Source: Arthrobacter_H rhombi
GTDB lineage: Bacteria > Actinomycetota > Actinomycetes > Actinomycetales > Micrococcaceae
Assembly (NCBI RefSeq): GCF_039526245.1
Contig: NZ_BAAAIV010000001.1
Location: forward strand, 1 to 64,000
Length of the DNA stretch: 64,000 nt
Direction of reading: 5' to 3'
Under the pieces are notes generated by a model. The model searched no databases. It was not told where the DNA came from and worked only from the letters and a program-made list of their open reading frames with translations. Shown here one piece after another: positions 33,931-42,033 of this stretch. A program made the translations under genes and the position numbers. Every line of letters starts with the position of its first letter. Within the stretch, counting starts at the first letter, position 1.

Positions 33931-34015
33931 TCCAGGAGTTGCTGATGCAGTGGGTACACGTGGACGATTCCCCGCCCGGATGTGGCCGGCCGGGGAGATT
34001 CCGGGCGGCACGACG

Positions 34016-35455
34016 ATGACCAAGCTGCACTACCTCGGCGCGACCGAGGCGCTGGCCCTGTTCCGCTCGCGTGAGCTCTCCCCGGTCGAATTGATGGAGG
34101 CGGTGATCGACCGCACCTCGGCAACCAACCAGGACATCAACGCGCTCACCGAGACGATGTTCGATGACGCCCTCGCAGCCGCGCGCACCGCCGAGGCGCG
34201 CTACCTGGGCAATCAGCGCGTCGACCCGGCTCCGGCTTCCGCGGCCGACAGTGCCCTGCTGGGCTTGCCTGTCGCCACGAAGGAAAAGCACGCGATCGCC
34301 GGACGCAGCCTCAGCCAGGGCCTCATGGCACAGTCCGGGGTCCGGGCCGCCGCGCACCACCCCGTCGTCGAACGGATCCTGTCCGCCGGCGGCATCATCC
34401 ACGCCCGGACCACGTCGCCCGAATTCAGCTGCGCCACCGTCACGCACAGCCCCATGTGGGGCATCACCCGCAATCCGTGGAACACCGACTACTCGCCCGG
34501 GGGATCCTCCGGGGGAGCGGGGGCGGCGCTGGCGTCGGGCTTGACCCCGCTGGCCACGGCCTCGGACATCGCAGGCTCCACCCGGCTGCCGGCATCGTTC
34601 ACGGGAACTGTCGGGTTCAAGGCGCCCTATGGCAGGATCCCCGGCCTCGGTCCGCTGGCCTCGGACTGGTACCGCGGTGACGGACCCATGGCCCGGACGG
34701 TGGCGGACACCGCGTTGCTGGCCAATGTCATGGCGGGCCCACATGCGGTGGACCACAACACGGTGGGCCAGACCGCCCCGATTCCCACCACGTTCGCCCC
34801 CGTGGAGGGCATGCGGATCGCCCTGTGCCTCCGGCTCGGGGACTACCCGGTCGCCCCCGACGTGGAGGCGAACACCCGCGCCGTCGCCGCGGCCCTGTCC
34901 GCGGCCGGCGCCGTCGTGGAGGAGGTCGAGCTGCCCTGGACCAGCCGGGGGATCGGCGAGACCATCTTCACGCACTTTGGGCACCTTCTGGGTCCTGCCA
35001 TGGAGGAGGCGACGGCCGGCAGCGAGGACCAGCTGGCCAGCTACACCCGCCGGTTCATGGCGGACGCCCGCGCCGCGGCCGGGCGCAACAGCCTGCTCGA
35101 TGCACTCACGGCCGAACACCGGGTCCAGGCGCAGCTGGCCGCGGCCATGGAGGGCTTCGACGTGTTGCTGGCGCCGGTTTCCGCGGTCCCGGCGCTCGTC
35201 GCCGACGGCGACTACCTGGAGGGCATCGACGTCGGCGGCGTGCACCTGGAGCACTATTGGCAGGCCCACATGACGGCACCGTTCAACATCGCCAACCGCT
35301 GCCCGGTGCTGGCCGTGCCCAGCGGCCTGGCCGACGTCGGCATCCCGACCGGCGTGCAAATCGTCGGACACCCGTACCAGGACCATTCGGTCTTCCGCGT
35401 GGGTGCCGCGATTGAACAGGCCCGCCCCTGGGCTGGCAGGTTCCCGCCGCTGTAG
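34016..35455 (+). CDS. Amidase signature family hydrolase
   Basis: A 479-residue serine hydrolase with the Ser-Ser-Lys layout of amidase-signature enzymes: Lys in LPVATKEKHAIAG, Ser in YSPGGSSGGAGAALASG, and the nucleophile Ser in TASDIAGSTRLPASFTG. It would hydrolyse a carboxamide to acid plus ammonia or amine. I chose ATG 34016; the frame opens at 33950 but the extra 22 residues look non-coding. It is the last gene of the Rieske-importer operon, 85 bases after the reductase, and could release an amino acid for the transaminase encoded on the other side of the short gap. Confidence 0.9.
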   Translation: MTKLHYLGATEALALFRSRELSPVELMEAVIDRTSATNQDINALTETMFDDALAAARTAEARYLGNQRVDPAPASAADSALLGLPVATKEKHAIAGRSLSQGLMAQSGVRAAAHHPVVERILSAGGIIHARTTSPEFSCATVTHSPMWGITRNPWNTDYSPGGSSGGAGAALASGLTPLATASDIAGSTRLPASFTGTVGFKAPYGRIPGLGPLASDWYRGDGPMARTVADTALLANVMAGPHAVDHNTVGQTAPIPTTFAPVEGMRIALCLRLGDYPVAPDVEANTRAVAAALSAAGAVVEEVELPWTSRGIGETIFTHFGHLLGPAMEEATAGSEDQLASYTRRFMADARAAAGRNSLLDALTAEHRVQAQLAAAMEGFDVLLAPVSAVPALVADGDYLEGIDVGGVHLEHYWQAHMTAPFNIANRCPVLAVPSGLADVGIPTGVQIVGHPYQDHSVFRVGAAIEQARPWAGRFPPL

Positions 35456-35472
35456 GTCCCCGGACCTGGCGA

Positions 35473-35476
35473 NNNN
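35473..35476. other. Short run of N (4)
   Basis: Four undetermined bases in the 41-base gap between the convergent amidase and aminotransferase genes. No coding sequence is affected, but the join between the two catabolic operons is less certain. Confidence 0.95.
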
Positions 35477-35496
35477 GCCCACCGACGTGCCGTGCC

Positions 35497-36906
35497 TCAG
35501 CCCCTCGCCGTCTCCTGCACCGCCTTGTCCGCGACCTCGAGTGCCTTGTCCAGGATCGCGAGTGCCTCCCGGAGCAGCTCGTCGGGAATGTTCAGCGCCG
35601 GGACCACGTGGATGCGGTTGAAGTTGGCGAACGGCAGGACGCCGCCGGCCTTCAGGGCCGCGACCACGGCGTTCATCTCCGGCGACGAACCGCCATACGG
35701 TGCCAGTGGCTCGCGTGTCCCGCGGTTTTTGACCAACTCGATCGCCCAGAAGCAACCGGTGCCGCGGACCTCCCCGATGGAGGGGTGGCGCCCAGCCATG
35801 TCCCGCAGGGCCGGGCCGATGATGTCCTCGCCCAATCGTGCTGCGTTCTCCACCATGCCCTCGTCCCGCATCGCGGTGATCGTGGCGACGGCGGCGGCGC
35901 AGGCCAGCGGGTGGCCGGAGTAGGTGAGGCCTCCGGGATAGGCGCGATTGCGGAAGGTGTCGAAGACCGCATCGGAGATCAGCACGCCGCCCAGGGGGAC
36001 GTAGCCGGAGTTCACGCCCTTGGCGAAGGTCATCAGGTCCGGTTCCACGCCCCAGTGGTTGACGGCGAACCATTCGCCGCTGCGCCCGAACCCGGCCATG
36101 ACCTCGTCGGCTATGTAGATGATCCCGTACTTGCGCGCCAGTTCCCGGGCGCCCTGCAGGTAGCCGGGCGGTGGCAGGTAGATGCCCGCGGTACCCGGGA
36201 TCGATTCGAGGATCAGCGCCGCGATGTTCGCGGCGCCCTCGAGCATGATCATGTCCTCCAGGTGCCGCAGCGCCCGCTCGGTCTCCTCGGCCTCCGTGGC
36301 GGACCCGAAGTAGGAACGGTAGGGGTAGGCGGGCATGAAATGCACGACGCCGGCACCGCCATCGTCGCTGGCGAACCTGCGCGGGTCCCCGGTCACATTC
36401 ACCGCCAGGTCGGTGCCGCCATGGTAGCTGCGGTAGGCCGCCAGGACCTTCCGGCGGCCGGTGTGCAGTCGGGCCATGCGGATGGCATGCTCCACCGCAT
36501 CGGCGCCGCCATTGGTGAAGAAGACGTGGTTCAGGTCCCCGGGTGCCAGCTCGGTGATGAGCCGGGCCGCCTCGGACCGGGCGTCGTTCACGTGGGAGGG
36601 GGCGATGGTGCACAGCTTGCCCGCCTGCTCCTGGATCGCCCCGACGACGCTGGGGTGCTGGTGTCCGATGTTGGTGTTCACCAGTTGGGAGGACAGATCG
36701 ATCAGGCGGTTCCCGTCACCATCCCAGATCTCGGATCCGGCAGCCTTCGTGATGGTCATGGGGTTCAGCTGGTCCTGCGCGGACCAGGAGTGGAAGACGT
36801 GGGCACGGTCGAGGTCATGCGCCCGGCGTCCTGCTGCGAGCTCGTCCTCGGTGGGCCCCGTCGACGTGCTGCTCTTTTTCGCGCCGCTGACGGCCTGCGT
36901 GGTCAT
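35497..36906 (-). CDS. Class III (aspartate aminotransferase family) PLP-dependent transaminase
   Basis: A 469-residue omega-amino-acid-type transaminase. PLP site features include FFTNGGADAVEHAIRMAR, YRSYHGGTDLAVNVTG, the Asp in IIYIADEVMAGFGRSGEW, and the Schiff-base Lys in LMTFAKGVNSGYVPLGG. Related enzymes convert beta-alanine, GABA or 3-aminoisobutyrate to the semialdehyde. The downstream partner in metabolism, a CoA-acylating semialdehyde dehydrogenase, is encoded 15 bases upstream in the same operon, which favours a beta-amino acid substrate. Transcription is leftward from the region controlled by the PucR regulator. Confidence 0.92.
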   Translation of the reverse strand: MTTQAVSGAKKSSTSTGPTEDELAAGRRAHDLDRAHVFHSWSAQDQLNPMTITKAAGSEIWDGDGNRLIDLSSQLVNTNIGHQHPSVVGAIQEQAGKLCTIAPSHVNDARSEAARLITELAPGDLNHVFFTNGGADAVEHAIRMARLHTGRRKVLAAYRSYHGGTDLAVNVTGDPRRFASDDGGAGVVHFMPAYPYRSYFGSATEAEETERALRHLEDMIMLEGAANIAALILESIPGTAGIYLPPPGYLQGARELARKYGIIYIADEVMAGFGRSGEWFAVNHWGVEPDLMTFAKGVNSGYVPLGGVLISDAVFDTFRNRAYPGGLTYSGHPLACAAAVATITAMRDEGMVENAARLGEDIIGPALRDMAGRHPSIGEVRGTGCFWAIELVKNRGTREPLAPYGGSSPEMNAVVAALKAGGVLPFANFNRIHVVPALNIPDELLREALAILDKALEVADKAVQETARG

Positions 36907-36921
36907 GGTGGGATCCTTTCG

Positions 36922-38415
36922 TCAGGAGTTCTGCGGAAATCCGAGGTTGATGCCGCCATGGCTGGGATCCAGCCAGCGGGTGGTGACGACCTTGCCCCGG
37001 GTGAAGAAGTGCACTCCCTCCGAGCCGTAGGCGTGCGTGTCGCCGAAGAGCGAGTTCTTCCACCCGCCGAAGGAGTAGTAGGCCATGGGCACCGGGATCG
37101 GGACGTTGATCCCGACCATGCCGACCTGGATCTCGTTTTCGAAGCGGCGGGCGGCTCCGCCGTCGTTGGTGAAGATCGCGGTGCCGTTGCCAAAGGGGCT
37201 GTTGTTGATCAGCTCGACGCCCTCGTCGTAGCCCGGGACCCGCAGCACCGACAGGACGGGGCCGAAGATCTCGTCCGTGTAGATCGACATGTCGGTGTCG
37301 ACATGGTCGAACAGGGTCGGGTTCAGGAAGAAGCCGTCCCCTTCGGCATCCGGCGTGGGAGAGCGCCCGTCCAGGACGAGGGTGGCCCCGTCGGCCTCCC
37401 CGGCGTCGATGTAGCCGGCGACCTTGTCGCGGTGGGCGGCGGTGATCAGCGGCCCCATGTCGGTCCCGCGGGTGCCGTCGCCGATGCGCAGTCCGCGGGT
37501 GCGTTCGGCGATCTTGGCGACGAGCTCGTCGGCGACGGACTCCACGGCGACGATCGCGGAGATGGCCATGCAGCGCTCGCCGGCGGCACCGTAGCCGGCG
37601 TTGACTGCCGCGTCCGCTGCCAGGTCCAGGTCGGCGTCGGGCAGCACGAGCATGTGGTTCTTAGCCCCGCCGAGGGCCTGCACCCGCTTGCCGGTGGCGG
37701 AGGCGCGCTCGTAGACGTACTGGGCGATCGGAGTGGAGCCGACGAACGACACCGAGGAGACGTCGGGGGAGTCGAGGAGCGCATCCACTGCCACCTTGTC
37801 CCCGTGCAGGACGGTGAAGACGCCGTCGGGAAGGCCGGCTTCCTTCCACAGCCCGGCCATCCAATTGGCAGCGGTCGGGTCCTTCTCACTGGGCTTAAGG
37901 ATGACGGTGTTGCCCGAGGCGATGGCCATTGGGAAGAACCACATCGGCACCATGGCCGGGAAGTTGAAGGGCGAGATGATGGCGGCTACACCCAGTGGCT
38001 GGCGGATGGAGTGGACATCGACCTTGGTGGAGGCATTTTCCGTGTGGCCGCCCTTGAGCAGGTGGGGGATCCCGCAGGCGAACTCGACGACTTCCTGGCC
38101 GCGGGCGATCTCGCCCAGCGCGTCATCGAGGAGCTTGCCGTGTTCGGCGGTGATGATCGAGGCGAGTTCCCCCTTGCGGGCGTTGAGCAGCTCGCGGAAG
38201 TTGAACAGGATCTGGACACGGCGGGTCAGTGACGTGTCGCGCCAGGCGGGGAAGGCGGCCCGTGCACTGGCGATGGCCGCGACGGCTGTCTCCGCGTCAG
38301 CCAAGGCCAGACGGGAGGTGACCTTGCCGGTGGCGGGATTGGTGACCTCGGCGAAGCGTCCGTCGGCAGCGGGGTCGACGGCGGTGCCGTTGATCCAGTG
38401 GGAAACCGTGCGCAT
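36922..38415 (-). CDS. mmsA: CoA-acylating methylmalonate-semialdehyde dehydrogenase
   Basis: A 497-residue aldehyde dehydrogenase converting malonate or methylmalonate semialdehyde to acetyl- or propionyl-CoA with NAD. Family marks are the N-terminal HWINGTAVDPAADGRFAEV, the segment IISPFNFPAMVPMWFFPMAI (MmsA-specific rather than general ALDH), FVGSTPIAQYVY, and catalytic Cys in GERCMAISAIVAV. The start is ATG 38415. It is the first gene of the operon with the aminotransferase and divergent from pucR. The pair repeats the transaminase-plus-dehydrogenase logic of GABA and beta-alanine operons. Confidence 0.93.
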   Translation of the reverse strand: MRTVSHWINGTAVDPAADGRFAEVTNPATGKVTSRLALADAETAVAAIASARAAFPAWRDTSLTRRVQILFNFRELLNARKGELASIITAEHGKLLDDALGEIARGQEVVEFACGIPHLLKGGHTENASTKVDVHSIRQPLGVAAIISPFNFPAMVPMWFFPMAIASGNTVILKPSEKDPTAANWMAGLWKEAGLPDGVFTVLHGDKVAVDALLDSPDVSSVSFVGSTPIAQYVYERASATGKRVQALGGAKNHMLVLPDADLDLAADAAVNAGYGAAGERCMAISAIVAVESVADELVAKIAERTRGLRIGDGTRGTDMGPLITAAHRDKVAGYIDAGEADGATLVLDGRSPTPDAEGDGFFLNPTLFDHVDTDMSIYTDEIFGPVLSVLRVPGYDEGVELINNSPFGNGTAIFTNDGGAARRFENEIQVGMVGINVPIPVPMAYYSFGGWKNSLFGDTHAYGSEGVHFFTRGKVVTTRWLDPSHGGINLGFPQNS

Positions 38416-38496
38416 GGTGTGTGGGGTCCTTTCGGAGACGGGGCGGGGCGTGCGGCGTTCTCGACTATCCTGCGCGGCAGGAGGACGCATGTGAAG

Positions 38497-38509
38497 CGAC
38501 AACTTGTCG
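38497..38509. promoter_or_regulatory. Palindrome in the mmsA-pucR divergent gap
   Basis: CGACAA-C-TTGTCG is a perfect inverted repeat 25 bases before the pucR ATG and 82 bases before mmsA. It is placed to act as operator for the PucR-type regulator on one or both genes. Confidence 0.45.
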
Positions 38510-38534
38510 TCAATTTGCAGAAAGGGAATACAGT

Positions 38535-40256
38535 ATGTCCATGAAGACCCCGCCAATGTTCGACGCGATCGAGGGCGGCACCGCCGGCCCCACCCCATCA
38601 GCCCCGGCTTCGGGGGGCGCCGCCGACGGATTGAGCGTCGCGGAAATCCTGGAGTTGGACGTGCTCCAGGCAGGTGAACCCGAAGTGCTGGCCGGAGCCG
38701 CGGCGCTGCCGCTGCCGGTGCGATGGGTGCATATTGCCGAGGATGCGGCTACGAGCGCCTTGTTGGACGGTGGTGAACTGGTCCTGACCACCGGCATGAA
38801 CTTTCGCCACTCCGCCCCAGCAGCAAAGGACTTCCTGGACCGCTTCTTTGCCGCCGGTGCAGTGGCGATCATCGTGGAAATTGCCGGCGGAGCCGCGAAT
38901 GACGTCCAACGATCCATTGCCGCGGTACGTGAAGCCGCGCGGGAAGCCGCGGGCACCGTCGTCGTCCTGCACGCCAGGGTCCGCTACGTGCAGGTCACTG
39001 AGCAGGTGCATCGCCTGCTGATGGAGCAGCAGCTGTCCCGCGTCCAACGGGCGCGTCAGGTGCACGAGGTCTTCACGGCACTCAGCCTGCACAGCGCCAC
39101 GGAGCAGGACATCGTCGACCAGACAGCCGAGCTGCTGGGCGCACCGGTGGTCTTCGAGGACGGCGGGCACCGCGTGCTGTCCTATAACGCGATGGGCACG
39201 ACCCCGGCCCGGCTCCTGGAAGGCTGGCCAGAGCGTTCGCGGTGGGTGCGGTTTGCGGGGACAACGAGCGCGGGCGCGGGCGAAGGCGGCGCGGGCTGGC
39301 TGCAGACGCCGGTCGGCGTCGCCGGCCAGCGGTGGGGGCGACTGGTGGTACCCGTTGCCCGCGCCGACGAGGTGGACGCCGCCCAGGTCCTTGAGCGGGC
39401 CGGGCAGGCGCTGACCATGGCGCGCATGGCAGGACGTGACCGTGCCGAATTGCTCCACCAAGCCCGGTCCGGCCTGCTGCACGCCCTCCGCCAGTCTCCA
39501 GGGCCGGGGGAACAGGAGGCGCTGGCCCGCGCCGAGGCCCTCGGGCTGGTTACCGGAGCCATCTACGTACCCGTGGTGGCGCGGCTGGATCGGGACCCTG
39601 GCGAATCGCCGACGGCCCTGCAACTGCGCGAACGCGAACTACTGGCTGCGCTCGAAGGGACCGCATCCGCGGGGCGTCTTGCCGTCCTGGCGGCGAGCAT
39701 CCACGCCGGCGCGGTGGGCCTGTTGCTCTCCGTGCCCGCCCGCGAGCTCGAAGAATCCGCCCTGGAACGCCTCGTCGGCAGCCCGCTGCCTGGTTCGGAG
39801 CAGGTCTCCGTTGGCGTCGGAGCCTCCCAGGGAACGCTTGTCGGGGCGGCCGCAGCCCTGGACGAAGCGCACCAGGTCGCCGAGATCGCCGCAACATTGG
39901 AAAACCGCCACAGCCGCTACTACCGCTTTGCCGACGTCCGCCTGCGCGGCCTGCTGGCGGTGATGGCCGATGATTCCCGGGTGCGCCTCTTCGCCCGGGC
40001 CGAGTTGGCCGGATTGCTCGATCCCGACGATGAGGACGGGCTGCAGCTCCTGGAGGCGTTTCTGCGCAATGCCGGCAACAAATCCGAGCTTGCCCGCTCC
40101 GGATACCTGAGCCGGCAGGCCCTCTACCCCCGGTTGGCCCGGCTGGAGGAGAAGCTGGGCGTCTCCCTGGACGACGCGGAATCACGGACGGCCCTGCATG
40201 TCGCCGTCCTGTGGCTGCAGCAGGAACGCCACGGGGGAGCACTGTCGCGGAGCTAG
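38535..40256 (+). CDS. PucR family transcriptional regulator
   Basis: A 573-residue regulator. An N-terminal PucR domain (about 30-160: LSVAEILELDVLQAGEPEVL, LVLTTGMNF), a middle region, and a C-terminal HTH of the PucR/CdaR class are recognisable, with FLRNAGNKSELARSGYLSRQ followed by ALYPRLARLEEKLGVSLDD. Characterised relatives activate purine, GABA or proline use; GabR of Corynebacterium is a PucR-type activator of a transaminase/dehydrogenase operon, which matches this layout. ATG 38535 follows AAAGGGA; earlier in-frame starts lie in the operator region. It is divergent from mmsA and its aminotransferase partner. Confidence 0.9.
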   Translation: MSMKTPPMFDAIEGGTAGPTPSAPASGGAADGLSVAEILELDVLQAGEPEVLAGAAALPLPVRWVHIAEDAATSALLDGGELVLTTGMNFRHSAPAAKDFLDRFFAAGAVAIIVEIAGGAANDVQRSIAAVREAAREAAGTVVVLHARVRYVQVTEQVHRLLMEQQLSRVQRARQVHEVFTALSLHSATEQDIVDQTAELLGAPVVFEDGGHRVLSYNAMGTTPARLLEGWPERSRWVRFAGTTSAGAGEGGAGWLQTPVGVAGQRWGRLVVPVARADEVDAAQVLERAGQALTMARMAGRDRAELLHQARSGLLHALRQSPGPGEQEALARAEALGLVTGAIYVPVVARLDRDPGESPTALQLRERELLAALEGTASAGRLAVLAASIHAGAVGLLLSVPARELEESALERLVGSPLPGSEQVSVGVGASQGTLVGAAAALDEAHQVAEIAATLENRHSRYYRFADVRLRGLLAVMADDSRVRLFARAELAGLLDPDDEDGLQLLEAFLRNAGNKSELARSGYLSRQALYPRLARLEEKLGVSLDDAESRTALHVAVLWLQQERHGGALSRS

Positions 40257-40295
40257 CGGCAGCACCAGGGCAGCGGGGCAACAGGAGGGGGCGCG

Positions 40296-40330
40296 CGGCA
40301 GGAGGCACCGCCGTCGTGCCCCTCCTGCCG
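40296..40330. terminator. Bidirectional hairpin between pucR and a VOC gene
   Basis: CGGCAGGAGG (40296-40305) pairs with CCTCCTGCCG (40321-40330), with further pairing of GCAC and GTGC inside. It lies in the 88-base gap between convergent genes. Confidence 0.65.
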
Positions 40331-40344
40331 AAGCGTGTCGTGGA

Positions 40345-40734
40345 TCAGCCCGCCATCGTGGCGATCTGGATCAGGTTGCCGCAGGTGTCATCGAACACCG
40401 CGGTGGTCACCGGGCCCACCTCGGTGGGTTCCTGGGTGAAGCGCACGCCCAGGGCGGTGAGGCGTTCGTATTCGGACTGGACGTCCTCGACGGCGAACTG
40501 GGTGAACGGGATGCCGTCGGCGACCAGGGCGTCCTTGAACGGCTTGGCCGCCGGGTGGCTGCTGGGTTCGAGCAGCAGCTCCATGCCCTCGGGGTCCTCG
40601 GGGGAGACGACGGTGAGCCAGCGGTCGGCGCCGATCGGGATGTCGTGCTTCTTCGCGAAGCCGAGCTTGGACGTGTAGAACGCCTCGGCGGTGGCCTGGT
40701 CGTCGACGAGCACGCTCATCAGGTGCATTTTCAT
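40345..40734 (-). CDS. VOC family protein, copy 3
   Basis: A 129-residue VOC/glyoxalase-fold protein (MKMHLMSVLVDDQATAEAFY) related to the copies at 16158 and 13090 at roughly three-quarters identity. It begins one base after the stop of the ArsR gene on the same strand, so the two are translationally coupled. ArsR-VOC pairs are common in actinobacteria, the VOC protein probably handling the compound that releases the ArsR repressor. The biochemical reaction is unknown. Confidence 0.88.
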   Translation of the reverse strand: MKMHLMSVLVDDQATAEAFYTSKLGFAKKHDIPIGADRWLTVVSPEDPEGMELLLEPSSHPAAKPFKDALVADGIPFTQFAVEDVQSEYERLTALGVRFTQEPTEVGPVTTAVFDDTCGNLIQIATMAG

Positions 40735-40735
40735 G

Positions 40736-41038
40736 TCAGTCTCCTTCGGTGGGTGCGGTGGTGTGCGGCGGCCGGGCCGGCCACCGGTCCGCGAGCGGTT
40801 GCAGGGGCGAGGTGTCGATGTAGTGGAACTTGTAGCGGCCCTCGCGCCGGGTGGCGACGAGCCCCGCGGATTCGAGGACGCCGAGATGCTGGGAGACCGC
40901 CTGGCGGGTCAGGCCCAGCTCATGGATGGTGAGCAACCGGCCGCAGAGTTCGAAGAGCGTCTGGCCGTCCCGGGCCGCCAGCTCATCGAGGATCGTGCGG
41001 CGGTTCGGGTCGGCCAGGGCCTTGAAGACGTCAGCCAT
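40736..41038 (-). CDS. ArsR family transcriptional regulator
   Basis: A 100-residue winged-helix repressor: ADVFKALADPNRRTILDELA, recognition region GLTRQAVSQHLGVLESAGLV, wing TRREGRYKFHYID, and a Pro/Arg-rich tail. It belongs to the SdpR-like group commonly paired with START or VOC proteins. The start is ATG 41038. It probably represses its own operon with VOC copy 3. A different ArsR gene (22361) in this window is not closely similar. Confidence 0.9.
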   Translation of the reverse strand: MADVFKALADPNRRTILDELAARDGQTLFELCGRLLTIHELGLTRQAVSQHLGVLESAGLVATRREGRYKFHYIDTSPLQPLADRWPARPPHTTAPTEGD

Positions 41039-41158
41039 GGCACGACCATAGGCAAGTGTTGACTTGCCTGTCAAGGGCGCGGGGTGGACGGCCTGCATCG
41101 CGTCGGCGTCGGGATGGCATACTCTGGCCCGAGGCCACCTGCTGGAGGAGGAGAGCCC

Positions 41159-41671
41159 ATGACCACCACGGTGTTGATGCCGGCCGTCGCCGAGACGCTG
41201 GCCGCCCACGGGATCCGGTACGACGTGCTGGAATGCCGGGAGGACCTGGCCGACACCGCGCAGTTCTGCGAGCACTACGGATTCACGCTGGACGAGTCGG
41301 CGAACACCATCGTCGTCGCCTCCCGCAAGATCGAGCCGCCCGTGCATGCCGTCTGCGTCGTGTTGGGGACGACGCGGCTGGATGTGAACGGGACCGTCCG
41401 TCGCCTGATGGGCGTCAAGCGGGCGTCCTTCGCCGATGCCGGCGCGACGGCGTCGTTGACCGGCATGGAGATCGGCGGTGTCACCGCCCCGGGCATCGGG
41501 GGCCTGCCGGTGTATGTCGACCGGGCCGTGGTCGAGGCCACCCGCGTCGTCATGGGCGGGGGCAACAGGACCAGCAAGATCGTGCTGGACCCCGCCGAGT
41601 TGACGAAGCTGCCCGCCGTGGAGGTCATCGACGGTCTGGCGAAAGCGGTAGCTGCGCCTACCGGCGAGTAG
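41159..41671 (+). CDS. YbaK/EbsC family aminoacyl-tRNA deacylase-like protein
   Basis: A 170-residue protein of the YbaK/ProX fold, which clears mischarged tRNAs such as Cys- or Ala-tRNA-Pro in trans. Recognisable parts are ANTIVVASRKIEPPVHAVCV, VNGTVRRLMGVKRASFADA, GGVTAPGIGGLPVYVDRAVV and VMGGGNRTSKIVLDPAEL. ATG 41159 follows GGAGGAGGAG. It is divergent from the ArsR-VOC pair. Substrate preference within the family cannot be called. Confidence 0.87.
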   Translation: MTTTVLMPAVAETLAAHGIRYDVLECREDLADTAQFCEHYGFTLDESANTIVVASRKIEPPVHAVCVVLGTTRLDVNGTVRRLMGVKRASFADAGATASLTGMEIGGVTAPGIGGLPVYVDRAVVEATRVVMGGGNRTSKIVLDPAELTKLPAVEVIDGLAKAVAAPTGE

Positions 41672-41733
41672 TCTCCCGCCGCCGTCGTGATCATTTTGTG
41701 ACCATTGGGTGTTTGCCCTAGCGTTGGTGGGCG

Positions 41734-42033
41734 ATGCCAGCTTCAACCGAACGTCCCGACCGCAGCATGCCCACCACCCCGAGCGACCCCACGGATCCGA
41801 TCGTCGTCGATCCCACCGGCCGGCGCCTCAGGCGCGGCCAGCTGATCGGCGCCCTGGTCATCGGCCTGATGGCCACCTATGTGGCCGTCATGCTCCTGGC
41901 CTTCCTCGGCGGATCGAACGTGAAGACCCCGAACCTGCCGCCGCAGGACCCCGCGCGGGCCGCCGCCGCACACGGCGCCCCCGGGCACGGCGTCCCCGCG
42001 CACGGCGCCCCCGCGCAGCAGACCCACCGGTGA
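41734..42033 (+). CDS. Small single-span membrane protein coupled to the deacetylase/glycosyltransferase
   Basis: A 99-residue protein: basic/Pro-rich N-terminus, one hydrophobic segment (about 37-58, LIGALVIGLMATYVAVMLLAFL), then a short external tail with three repeats of a five-residue unit (HGAPG, HGVPA, HGAPA). Its stop overlaps the GTG start of the next gene (GTGA), so production of the two is linked. I do not recognise it. It may be an accessory subunit of the polysaccharide synthase, by analogy with small membrane partners of other synthases; ATG 41767 is an alternative start. Confidence 0.65.
   Translation: MPASTERPDRSMPTTPSDPTDPIVVDPTGRRLRRGQLIGALVIGLMATYVAVMLLAFLGGSNVKTPNLPPQDPARAAAAHGAPGHGVPAHGAPAQQTHR

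Noticed and set aside
33278..36613. A 1111-codon open frame on the minus strand
   Set aside because: It runs antisense through the reductase and amidase genes, crosses the N run at 35473, and shadows the real aminotransferase in another frame. Arg/Gly/His-rich composition is typical of high-GC shadow frames.
35608..38232. An 874-codon open frame on the plus strand
   Set aside because: It is antisense to the aminotransferase and mmsA genes, both of which have full family motifs; no motif is seen in the long frame.
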